Source: Sedimentisphaerales bacterium
GTDB lineage: Bacteria > Planctomycetota > Phycisphaerae > Sedimentisphaerales > SM23-30
Assembly: GCA_016928435.1 (NCBI GenBank)
Contig: JAFGKT010000048.1
Location: forward strand, 116,838 to 180,837
Direction of reading: 5' to 3'
DNA: 64,000 nucleotides
The position numbers were made by a program, and so were the translations under genes. The notes beneath the pieces were generated by a model. The model made no database searches. It was not told the origin of the DNA and saw nothing but the letters and a program-made list of their open reading frames with translations. Shown here piece by piece: positions 17,937 to 25,925 of this stretch. Each line of letters opens with the position of its first letter. Position 1 is the first letter of the stretch.

Positions 17937-18313
17937 ACCAGCAAAACTCCTTCAATTAAATTCATTAAACACAATAGGTTGATCAAACAGGAATGAACTG
18001 CGATACGATTATCCACACCCATAATACCCGTGACAGGTTTTCTTTTATAGGAAGACGCCTCCGACCCAAGCTCTAACTCGACCCGATAAAAAATGGCTTT
18101 GAACGTAAATCGCTGGATCGATTGAACCTATTGCCGGCCACTAAGATAAGCAAAATGTCAGGCAGCCAAAAAACCGACAACTCATGTCGATTCTTGGGTG
18201 CGCCGCCCCCATATAGTCAACACCAAACACCATCTGCGAGATTTAATATCCCCCAAAGCAACAGCCAATTCGGCTCACGGCTACATCGCACCTCAACAGG
18301 GGCAAAATAGCTC
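17937..18313. other. rho upstream region, no gene seen
   Basis: About 375 bases between coaE and rho. GGAG precedes the rho ATG. No clear promoter hexamer pair or conserved leader structure was recognised on either strand, and no ORF looks coding. Confidence 0.5.
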
Positions 18314-18943
18314 TTAGCCTTCTAGTAATAGGGGTAACAATTCAGCGACCTGCACGGACAATGCTCGCAGACAGCATGTGTTCGCAATGCTATGATCGGA
18401 CATTTGGGCCTTAATGTCCAGCGCTAATTGCAGATTTTCTGTTTTTTTTATGCGAGCCTCGCTCCAACCCCGCTGACGGAGCCGTTGCCAGCACAAACCC
18501 TGGTCTGCCCTAACAAATACCACCTTATCGCACCATTTGTCCTGGCCGACCTCAAACAGCAAAGGCACATCCAACACCACCGCTTTATATCCGCCATCTC
18601 GCTTGTATTGCTCTAGAAGCTCCTTTTCCCGCTGTTCGATCAACGGATGCACCAAAGCCTCCAACCGCCTCAGCTGCCGGTCATCCTCGAACACCAACTC
18701 CCCCACTTTTCGCCTATCGACTCGTCCAGTCTCATCCAAAATCGCATCGCCCCACCAATCCTTCAACTGCGACGCCACCTCCGCCCGCTCCAGCACTTGC
18801 CGATTAACCTCATCGGCACTAATAACCGCACAGCCCAGCTTCGCAAACTCCCCCGCGACCGTGCTCTTGCCACAGCCCGGCGACCCCGCCAAACCAATAA
18901 CCGGCACCCGCCCCGCATCCTGTTTTTCTTCCATCCGCGTCAT
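18314..18943 (-). CDS. coaE: dephospho-CoA kinase
   Basis: A 209-residue P-loop kinase that phosphorylates the 3' hydroxyl of dephospho-CoA, the last step of coenzyme A synthesis. Visible are VIGLAGSPGCGKSTVA (Walker A, near residue 14-29), SADEVNRQVL (acceptor-binding Asp), RRLEALVHPLIEQ, VLDVPLLFEVG (the characteristic VPLLFE motif) and RLRQRGWSEARI (lid). Length is normal. It is downstream of polA and traX-like on the same strand and upstream of rho; polA-coaE-rho clustering is common in planctomycetes as far as I recall. Confidence 0.95.
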   Translation of the reverse strand: MTRMEEKQDAGRVPVIGLAGSPGCGKSTVAGEFAKLGCAVISADEVNRQVLERAEVASQLKDWWGDAILDETGRVDRRKVGELVFEDDRQLRRLEALVHPLIEQREKELLEQYKRDGGYKAVVLDVPLLFEVGQDKWCDKVVFVRADQGLCWQRLRQRGWSEARIKKTENLQLALDIKAQMSDHSIANTCCLRALSVQVAELLPLLLEG

Positions 18944-19008
18944 AACTTCACAATTCCATCGCAGGACAAAACCGACAATTCGGCCTTTTGCTTTATATGA
19001 TTATTAGA

Positions 19009-19674
19009 TTAACTGAAAAGTGCGAGAAAAAACCAGTGAAAAGGATAAAATAACCGCCAAAGCCATGGATTGATGCGGTATCTGAAATTATTTGGTGACC
19101 ACCAGATGATCGGCAAAGCTAATATAGCAAGCGGTTGGTACCAGCAAGAAGCGTTGAGCAATACCGCCCACAATATAAATGGAACGGTCATGAGGGCCAG
19201 GAAAAAAACAGTTCCAAAGACCTCGTGCCATTTCATAATACGAAATGAAATAACAGTAAAAAAACCAATGAACCCCCATTGTATAACCGACATTGAGAAC
19301 CATGAAATAATTATAGTAAGTCCTGCGATACTTGCTGCTACTATTTTGCCTTTGCGATTTGTTCGCCAAGATTGTAATGCCGCAACGGCAAGACAAAATG
19401 TGAATATAATATTAAGCTGCCACCATGGATGGTATAGCATAAAACCTAACTGTGACATGCAAGCCAATAGAAATAAACGCAGAAGATATCTGTTGCGATT
19501 ACGTGTTAAATCGTAGCCTGTAGCAATCAAGTACGCATAAAGCGGAAAGGCCAAACGCCCGATGTATCGCAACCAAATATAATCCGGCAACAACACTTGC
19601 CCAGCATGATCCACACACATAGTAACAATTGCGACATACTTAAGAAATTCACGTTGTTTGGATATCTCTGCGAT
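19009..19674 (-). CDS. TraX family membrane protein
   Basis: A 221-residue polytopic protein. The start is placed at GTG 19674, just past the polA stop, because AGGGG lies 4 bases upstream; a longer frame would overlap polA. The N-terminus LKYVAIVTMCVDHAGQVLLP, then YIGRLAFPLYAYLIATGY and RLFLLACMSQLGFML, matches the TraX/acyltransferase-like family (TraX acetylates F-pilin; chromosomal homologues are uncharacterised). About six to seven membrane helices. It separates polA from coaE and has lower GC than both, so it may be a later insertion in that cluster. Confidence 0.85.
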   Translation of the reverse strand: MAEISKQREFLKYVAIVTMCVDHAGQVLLPDYIWLRYIGRLAFPLYAYLIATGYDLTRNRNRYLLRLFLLACMSQLGFMLYHPWWQLNIIFTFCLAVAALQSWRTNRKGKIVAASIAGLTIIISWFSMSVIQWGFIGFFTVISFRIMKWHEVFGTVFFLALMTVPFILWAVLLNASCWYQPLAILALPIIWWSPNNFRYRINPWLWRLFYPFHWFFLALFS

Positions 19675-19684
19675 CACTAAGCCC

Positions 19685-22417
19685 CTACTTACATTCCAAC
19701 CAATTCTCGCCCCAACCGACATCCACTGTTATTGGCACTTTTAGTTCCATCGCGCGGCTCATTTCTTGGCGTACGATTTCGCTGTACTCATCGACCTTCT
19801 CTCGCGGCAATTCGAATACCAACTCATCATGCACCTGCAGCAGCATACGCATCTCCAACTGCTCTTTCGCTATCCGCTTATGCAAGGCCAACATCGCTAA
19901 CTTAATCAGATCCGCTGCTGATCCTTGCACTACCGTATTCACTGCCATGCGTTCGGCCAATCGGCGTATGTTATAGTTTTTGCTATTCAAATCTTGTATC
20001 GGCCGCCTTCGGCCCAAGATCGTGCGTACAGCTCCTTCCTTTTTGGCCCGCTCTATTACGCGTTCCACAAAACCTTGCACATCTTTGTATCGGCCGAAGT
20101 ATTCATCGATAAACTGCTGCGCCTCTTCCACTGGTACGCCAATCGCCCGGCTTAGCCCATAGGCTGTCTGGCCGTACATAATGCCGAAGTTCACGCCCTT
20201 GGCCTTGGCACGCTCATCGGAGGTTACATCCTCGGGATTCTTGCCATAAACCTGTGCCGCTACATAACGATGGATATCTTGTCCGCTCTTGAACGCCTTG
20301 ATCAGCGCTTCGTCGCCGCTCAGATGGGCCATGAACCGCAGTTCCACCTGCGAATAATCCGCCGCCAATATCACATACCCCTCTTGGCCCGGCACAAAGG
20401 CGCGCCTTATCTCTTGGCCCTTGTCCGAACGAATCGGAATGTTCTGCATGTTCGGATTACTGCTGCTTAATCGCCCCGTTGCTGTGACGGTCTGATTAAA
20501 CGACGCATGCACCCGCTTGGTATCCGAGCAAATCATCGTCGGCAGTTTATCGACATAAGTATTCTTCAACTTCGCTAGCTTGCGGTACTCCAGTACCATA
20601 CCTGGGACAGGATGCTCCCACTGCAAAGCTTCCAGCACTTCCTGGTCCGTACTGCGTGATTTCGCACCGGATTTCCCCCCACTGGTCCGCTTTGTAGATT
20701 TCAGCCCCAGCTTATCGAACAATACTTCGGCCAACTGTTTCGGCGAATCAACATTAAACTCACATCCCGACTGCTTATAGATATCCTCCAATAATTCGCC
20801 CATCCGATCGCTGAACTGACCGCTCATCTTCCGCAGCCAAGGCACATCGAGGGCCACTCCGTTTAGCTCCATTTGCGCCAGCACCTCGACCAAAGGCATT
20901 TCCACCTGCTCGAACAACCGCCTTAAATCATCGTCCGTCATCCGTTTGTTCAAGTATTCATACAGCCGCCAGGTGATATCGGCATCCTCGGCGGCATATT
21001 CCGTCGCGATGCCCAGGTCCACCATATCAAAGGTCAATTGGTTCTTACCCTTACCGATCAGCGCCTCGATCTTGATCGTTTCGTACCCTAAGTAATCCTC
21101 CGCCATGCTGTCCATGCTGTGCCTTGCCCTGCTGCTATCCAACACATACGACGCCACCATCGTATCGAACACCACCCCCGCCAACTTCACGCCGGCCCGC
21201 TCCAGCACGATCATATCATACTTTATGTTCTGCCCCACCTTGTGTACCTTCGCGTCCGTCAGCATTCCGCCCAGACGCTCGCGTACCAATTCCCAATCCA
21301 AACACTTCGCCCCCATCGGCCCCTTGATCGGCAGATAATACCCCAATCCCGCCTGCCAGGAGAAACTCAGCCCCACCAGTTCGGCCGCTACCGGGTTCAA
21401 GCCCGTAGTTTCGGTATCCAGCGCGAATATTTTCTGCTTAGCCAACACCTGAGCCAACTGCTCCAGCAACTGCTCATTGTCCACCAATACATACTTGACC
21501 TCTTTGGGCGCTGCCGGCAACGCTTCATTCCCGCCGGCCTCCGCTGCCGCGGCCACCACTTCCTCATCCAACTGCGTCAGCAACTTCTTGAACCCTAGTT
21601 CCGTGTACAACTGCGCCAGTGCTTTTTCGTCCGCGCCTCCTATCGCCAGCGCCTCCCAATCCAACTCCTCCAACGGCACTTCGCAATTTATCTTGGTCAG
21701 TTCCAATGACAACTTCAACTGCTCCAGGCCGGCTCGCAGATTCTCGCCGCGTTTGCCTTTTATCTCATCCTGATGCTCAATCACCCCGGCCACGCTGCCG
21801 TATTTTTGGATCCATTGCAATGCCGTTTTGGGCCCCACGTCCGGCACGCCCGGTATATTGTCCGACGTATCCCCCTGCAGCGCCAAAACATCCGGCACCT
21901 GGCCCGGGGCGATCCCCTTTTCCTGGGCCAACCATTGGACCCCGTGTTCCTCGCCCTTCTTCACATCATACATCACCACGCCGTCCGTCAGTAATTGCTC
22001 TAAGTCCTTATCCTTGGAGCATATATAAACATCCAGCCCTTCCGCCCTGCCCCGTTTTGCCAGGGTTCCAATCAGATCATCCGCTTCGTAGCCCTCTTTG
22101 CGTACTATCACCACCCCCATGGCAGTTAGAATTTGTTCGATCCGTTCGATCTGCTTGGGCAAATCCTCAGGCATAGGCGGGCGCGTGGCCTTGTAATCAG
22201 CGTACATCTCATGACGAAACGTAGGCCCCTTGGCGTCCATCGTCACCACCAGATAGTCGGGCCGGCGCTGCCGAACCAATTTCTGCATCATCGTTGTAAA
22301 TATCAGCGTCGCCTTGGTAGGCTCACCGCTGGGCGAACTCAACTGCCCCCCCATCGGCGCATAATAAGCCGCGTAAATCTGCGCATGCCCGTCAACTATA
22401 TACAAACTCTTTTTCAT
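19685..22417 (-). CDS. polA: DNA polymerase I
   Basis: A 910-residue three-domain polymerase. The 5' nuclease occupies residues 1-290 (YEADDLIGTLA, CSKDKDLEQLL, QGDTSDNIPGVPDVGPKTA). The 3'-5' exonuclease keeps its metal-binding residues: FALDTETTGL (Asp334, Glu336), VGQNIKYDMIVL and YAAEDADITWRLYEYL, so proofreading should be active. The polymerase domain has RLSSSNPNMQNIP, ADYSQVELRFMAHLSGD (motif A), AKGVNFGIMYGQTAYGL (motif B) and LLQVHDELVFELP (motif C). It fills gaps and processes Okazaki fragments. The gene starts the polA-traX-coaE-rho run. Confidence 0.97.
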   Translation of the reverse strand: MKKSLYIVDGHAQIYAAYYAPMGGQLSSPSGEPTKATLIFTTMMQKLVRQRRPDYLVVTMDAKGPTFRHEMYADYKATRPPMPEDLPKQIERIEQILTAMGVVIVRKEGYEADDLIGTLAKRGRAEGLDVYICSKDKDLEQLLTDGVVMYDVKKGEEHGVQWLAQEKGIAPGQVPDVLALQGDTSDNIPGVPDVGPKTALQWIQKYGSVAGVIEHQDEIKGKRGENLRAGLEQLKLSLELTKINCEVPLEELDWEALAIGGADEKALAQLYTELGFKKLLTQLDEEVVAAAAEAGGNEALPAAPKEVKYVLVDNEQLLEQLAQVLAKQKIFALDTETTGLNPVAAELVGLSFSWQAGLGYYLPIKGPMGAKCLDWELVRERLGGMLTDAKVHKVGQNIKYDMIVLERAGVKLAGVVFDTMVASYVLDSSRARHSMDSMAEDYLGYETIKIEALIGKGKNQLTFDMVDLGIATEYAAEDADITWRLYEYLNKRMTDDDLRRLFEQVEMPLVEVLAQMELNGVALDVPWLRKMSGQFSDRMGELLEDIYKQSGCEFNVDSPKQLAEVLFDKLGLKSTKRTSGGKSGAKSRSTDQEVLEALQWEHPVPGMVLEYRKLAKLKNTYVDKLPTMICSDTKRVHASFNQTVTATGRLSSSNPNMQNIPIRSDKGQEIRRAFVPGQEGYVILAADYSQVELRFMAHLSGDEALIKAFKSGQDIHRYVAAQVYGKNPEDVTSDERAKAKGVNFGIMYGQTAYGLSRAIGVPVEEAQQFIDEYFGRYKDVQGFVERVIERAKKEGAVRTILGRRRPIQDLNSKNYNIRRLAERMAVNTVVQGSAADLIKLAMLALHKRIAKEQLEMRMLLQVHDELVFELPREKVDEYSEIVRQEMSRAMELKVPITVDVGWGENWLECK

Positions 22418-22588
22418 AAATGCCCACGTCCCTGTGCTGTTTAACTTGCCCTAACCGCCCCGGATGGGCCCAAATCGACCCAAATATCTATCTAAACTAC
22501 ATTTATACACGCCCACCGTCAAGTCTCAATTTCCGTCCCCGCCCAACCCCCTTCCATAACCCGCAAACACCTGTCCCAGCTTTTTTTA

Positions 22589-22652
22589 TTGACGATTCGT
22601 CATTTTCCTGACATATTAGCTACCGCATTCGGCCCACAAATTCGGCCCACAA
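22589..22652. promoter_or_regulatory. palindrome over a possible -35 box, plus a 13-bp tandem repeat
   Basis: In the 390-base gap between divergent polA and the coiled-coil gene. TGACGATTCGTCA (22590-22602) is a perfect palindrome with central T and overlaps TTGACG, with CATATT 17 bases on. ATTCGGCCCACAA is repeated twice head to tail at 22627-22652. These could be operator and spacing elements for the rightward gene. Nothing else is evident in the gap. Confidence 0.4.
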
Positions 22653-22810
22653 AACATAGCCCGAGCACAACTGAAATCTATTCGCGATTATATCGCTTAC
22701 CCCCAAAACGCTCGCGGCACCTAACCGTTGCCAAAAAATAGGTTATATCAGCCTCAAAACAGGCCATACCCCAACCTAAACAGCAGCTATATCCCAAAGG
22801 AATCATAACT

Positions 22811-24256
22811 ATGCCGTCAGCAAGAGCCTCCAGCGACAACAAAAATTCAACTCTTTACGCTTTGATCCTCTTCGTCATACTGTTCCTGGCCTCAACGGTC
22901 TTTACTATTATCCTCTACATGAACAACAGCGACCTCCAGACCGCCGCCGATGAGGCCATAAGTCAAAGAGAAACGCTCGCCAGCACCAGTGAATATAATG
23001 CCATCAAGGCCCTTGCCATTACCACCGGCGGCCGTGTGCGTACGTCCGCGATGAGTCGGGTCACCCAGCAGTTCCGTGATATCGCCCGAGCCGTTGACGG
23101 CACCGAAAGCGAAGATTTCCCTGTTACCGGTGCCGCGACCACGATAATCAACAGCATCGACAACACCTGGGAAGAAGCTCAAGACAGTGTGCTAGGCAGC
23201 GAATCGCTCAGCCGCGATATCGGCCTGAACGGCCTGGCCCAGTGGCTAATCGAACAAACCTCATCCTGGCAGAGCCGTTGCATTGCCGCGGAAACCACCA
23301 TGATCGACCAAGCAGATATGTTCCAAAAACAAGCCGATGACAACGTTGCTGCCATGGACGAAATCCGCCAGCAGCTCGCCACAGCCACCCGGCTCGGCCA
23401 GCAACAGGTACAAGCCTACGAGGCACTCCACGCCGACGAAACCCAAAGATACGAAGAGATTATCACCAGCCTAAACAACCAACTCGATTATGCTCAAAAC
23501 CAAGAACGAGCCTCCCGAGAACAAGTTCAAGAAATGCAGCAAACCGTAGCGGATTTCGAAGCCGAAGTCCAACGGCTCAACGAACGCCTGCAGATGTTCC
23601 AACCCGACCCCGAAACCGAAGCTGCCGCCCTGGAACCTGACGGCCACATCGTTTCGGTCGTCCTGCGTGACGGATTCGCCTACATTAACCTCGGACGAAA
23701 CGACCACATCTACCGAGGATTGACCTTCACCGTGTACGACAGCTATCAACCCATTCCCCGCAGCGGACAAGGCAAAGGTAATATCGAAGTCATCGAAATC
23801 ATGGACCAGATTTCCAAATGCCGGATCGTGGACTACGACAGAACCAACCCGATTCTCGATGGCGACACTATCGCCAATGTCGTCTGGAACGCTGATAAGG
23901 AATATCTATTCTCTGTCATCGGCGATTTTGATTTTGACGGCGACGGCAACATCGATCCCGACGGTCGCGACCAAATCGTTCGTCTGATCGAAGCATGGGG
24001 CGGAAGAGCGACCGACCGGCTCACTGTCGATACCGACTTCCTTGTAGTTGGCCGACCACCCATCGTCGCAGAACCAACCGACCTGTCCTATAACGACAAC
24101 AGTCCCGCCGCCCAAGCCTATCAACTGGCGACCGCCCGAGCCGAGGCGTACGAAAACGCCCTGCAAAGAGCCAATATGCTTGGAGTACCAACCTTCAATC
24201 AATCTCGGTTCTTCAATTTCATTGGATATCGCCACCAACCAAGATTACGCTACTAA
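22811..24256 (+). CDS. membrane-anchored coiled-coil protein with BRCT-like C-terminal domain
   Basis: A 481-residue protein with AAAGGA before the ATG. One N-terminal membrane helix (about residues 15-36) is followed by long coiled-coil segments rich in Gln and Glu, the clearest at about 175-270 (REQVQEMQQTVADFEAEVQR). A beta-rich module follows (HIVSVVLRDGFAYINLGR...RGLTFTVYD). The end reads LFSVIGDFDFDGDGNIDPDG, then LIEAWGGRATDRLTVDTDFL and VVGRPP, which fits a BRCT-like fold with an acidic D-x-D-x-D-G loop inserted. Envelope-anchored architecture; function unknown. The BRCT reading is my inference from the IEAWGG and TDFLVVG elements. Confidence 0.7.
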   Translation: MPSARASSDNKNSTLYALILFVILFLASTVFTIILYMNNSDLQTAADEAISQRETLASTSEYNAIKALAITTGGRVRTSAMSRVTQQFRDIARAVDGTESEDFPVTGAATTIINSIDNTWEEAQDSVLGSESLSRDIGLNGLAQWLIEQTSSWQSRCIAAETTMIDQADMFQKQADDNVAAMDEIRQQLATATRLGQQQVQAYEALHADETQRYEEIITSLNNQLDYAQNQERASREQVQEMQQTVADFEAEVQRLNERLQMFQPDPETEAAALEPDGHIVSVVLRDGFAYINLGRNDHIYRGLTFTVYDSYQPIPRSGQGKGNIEVIEIMDQISKCRIVDYDRTNPILDGDTIANVVWNADKEYLFSVIGDFDFDGDGNIDPDGRDQIVRLIEAWGGRATDRLTVDTDFLVVGRPPIVAEPTDLSYNDNSPAAQAYQLATARAEAYENALQRANMLGVPTFNQSRFFNFIGYRHQPRLRY

Positions 24257-24537
24257 AAACATCTTTATTGTGATATATCTGGTAGCACCTTCGCAAAAAC
24301 GACCCCCTTACGCCCAACAATTGCCCATGTAAAACTCGTATTCAGAAAAAAAAACGCCCTCATTCTGCAACTAATCCCTCAAAAAACTAGTCATCCTCTC
24401 AAAACTGCGTCACCCAATGGCAATCTAGGCAAAAAGCCAACTTCTCAGTGCCAACAAAAAAAAGTTTCTCTATTTTTTCTACACTTAACACAAGTTTTAG
24501 AGTATACTTAAGTTACAGAGAGAGGGTAGATTTAGAT
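24257..24537. other. gap, no gene seen
   Basis: AT-rich sequence after the coiled-coil gene. A TATACT box at 24503-24508 has no good -35 partner. No coding frame or hairpin terminator is apparent before the promoter at 24538. Confidence 0.4.
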
Positions 24538-24565
24538 TTGACTTTAGCGGTGTTGCTCATAAAAT
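24538..24565 (+). promoter_or_regulatory. sigma70-like promoter of a short transcript
   Basis: TTGACT, 16-base spacer, TAAAAT. Five of six consensus bases in each box, and the same spacer and -10 as the promoter at 6007-6034. Predicted start about 24572. Confidence 0.6.
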
Positions 24566-24571
24566 ATTAGC

Positions 24572-24676
24572 GCAAACTAAGATCAGTCAACGCCGTAATT
24601 AATCATGATTCTCTTTTCTCCTCCTTTGCTGGTGGAGCAGAACGACCCCCTCCAGTTCTGCTTCACCGTTTTTTTG
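24572..24676 (+). ncRNA. candidate small RNA with anti-Shine-Dalgarno-like motif
   Basis: Promoter-to-terminator distance predicts an RNA of about 105 nt. It ends in GGTGGAGCAGAAC / GTTCTGCTTCACC (13-bp stem with one G-U, 11-base loop) followed by TTTTTTT. The single-stranded part carries TCTCCTCCTTT (24617-24627), complementary to AAAGGAGGAGA, so it could mask ribosome-binding sites. No ORF of note lies inside. Similar CU-rich anti-SD regulators exist in other phyla (for example the alpha-r14 type in alphaproteobacteria). Not matched to any family I know; expression is unproven. Confidence 0.5.
24631..24675 (+). terminator. intrinsic terminator
   Basis: Stem 24631-24643 with 24655-24667, loop GACCCCCTCCA, then a G and seven T (24669-24675). 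Strong on the plus strand. The alternative reading is the distant terminator of the gene ending at 24256. Confidence 0.75.
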
Positions 24677-25044
24677 CGCCCCCCAAACCTCTTGGACAGG
24701 TCTATCACAAAATCTGGCAATGCGTATCCCCACGGTCTTTTCGCCCCTATTTTATCAATACTCTTAAAATCCGCGTTCGTTGCCCCCAAATCGATATTTA
24801 CCTCACCTTATACTCCACTACTTCTCACCTCTGGCAAAGAAACATCCTGTTTATCCTGCCCAGAAAACCCTTGAATGCCCGAAAACACTGACAGGTCTTG
24901 CGGGCCTGCCTTAGTATTTAGACTTGACTCGAACCACCTAATCATCTACGCTAAGTTGTCTTGTTTAACGTATGCGTGGAGAGCATGCGTTGCGCCAAGA
25001 GGAGAGAGGCGAGTTAGCAAGAGCTTTGAGAGAGAGGTCACGCC
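24677..25044. other. leader region of the PEP-CTERM gene, no gene seen
   Basis: Pyrimidine-rich at first, then TTGACT at about 24923 with only a weak TACGCT 17 bases later. The last 60 bases are purine-rich (AGAGGAGAGAGG, GAGAGAGAGG), the second run being the ribosome site for the gene at 25045. Small hairpins with CAGG/CCTG and GTATGC/GCATGC arms occur but look unremarkable. Confidence 0.4.
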
Positions 25045-25923
25045 ATGTACAAGTTTACTATTGCATTAGTGTGTTTAGTTTGCGCTTCCGGTGCGCTCGG
25101 TAACCAATGGACCGTCGCCATCAATGAATGCGATTATGACAATCCGGGAACCGATACCATTGAATGGATCGAGATCGTCGGCCAAACAGGTATCGACCTG
25201 GCCGGCTGGCGTATCGATCTTATCAACGGCGGCGACCCAACCTTGACCCCCTACGCCAGTCATTACCTCGCAGGCGTTATCCCCTATGATTTCGACAGTG
25301 AATGGGGCGGCCAAGGTGGTTTCTATGTCATAGGTTCCATCGAAGCCCTCGGTCTAGGATACGTCGATTACGTTCCTGATACCTGGCCCAGCGAAAATGC
25401 CATCCAAAACGGCGATGACGATATCATCCAACTCTGGGCTGCGGATAACACCTTAGTCGATGAATGGCAATACGAGTGCGCCTCTGTTGCGGGGCCATCC
25501 CTAACCGGACTGAGCCAGTCGTTCTCGGCCTATGATTCGGCTGGGACATACGGCGATCCCGCAACCTATAACTCCATCGGTCGGCGCGGTTGGTGCTACG
25601 ATATGCCTATTTTTGTCTTCGATAACCTCCCAGCCCAAACGAACGACTGCTGCGATCACGAATTCAACTCCGCTCTAATCGGAACCGGCCCGCGCGGCAC
25701 CTATGCCGAAAGCGATCAAACTGAAATCTGTTGGAGCGGAACCCTAAGCTCCGGCCCAGACAGAGGGATCACCCCCGGAACCTTCAATAACACCTCATAC
25801 GGCATCGCCGGGGCCCAAGACTCTTACACCATCAACATCATGCCGGAACCAATGACGTTCTTATTGCTGACTGTCGGCGTCATTGCCATATTGGAGCGAC
25901 ATCGCTCCCAAAGCCACAGCTAA
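25045..25923 (+). CDS. secreted lamin-tail-like protein with PEP-CTERM sorting signal
   Basis: A 292-residue exported protein. Signal peptide IALVCLVCASGALG; then VAINECDYDNPGTDTIEWIE and DLAGWRIDLINGG, the N-E-x(n)-E-W-I-E-x-x-N/G pattern of lamin tail (LTD) domains. The C-terminus MPEPMTFLLLTVGVIAI plus a basic tail is a PEP-CTERM signal: P-E-P, one membrane helix, Arg-rich end. Such proteins are cleaved by an exosortase and released or attached to exopolysaccharide. AGAGAGG lies 8 bases before the ATG. No exosortase gene is in the window; the polysaccharide cluster at 9-14 kb is a plausible functional partner. Confidence 0.82.
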   Translation: MYKFTIALVCLVCASGALGNQWTVAINECDYDNPGTDTIEWIEIVGQTGIDLAGWRIDLINGGDPTLTPYASHYLAGVIPYDFDSEWGGQGGFYVIGSIEALGLGYVDYVPDTWPSENAIQNGDDDIIQLWAADNTLVDEWQYECASVAGPSLTGLSQSFSAYDSAGTYGDPATYNSIGRRGWCYDMPIFVFDNLPAQTNDCCDHEFNSALIGTGPRGTYAESDQTEICWSGTLSSGPDRGITPGTFNNTSYGIAGAQDSYTINIMPEPMTFLLLTVGVIAILERHRSQSHS

Positions 25924-25925
25924 TC

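Noticed and set aside
24631..24675. Hairpin considered as part of a riboswitch for the PEP-CTERM gene
   Set aside because: It is about 370 bases upstream of that start, ends in a T-run, and no known aptamer pattern was seen before it.
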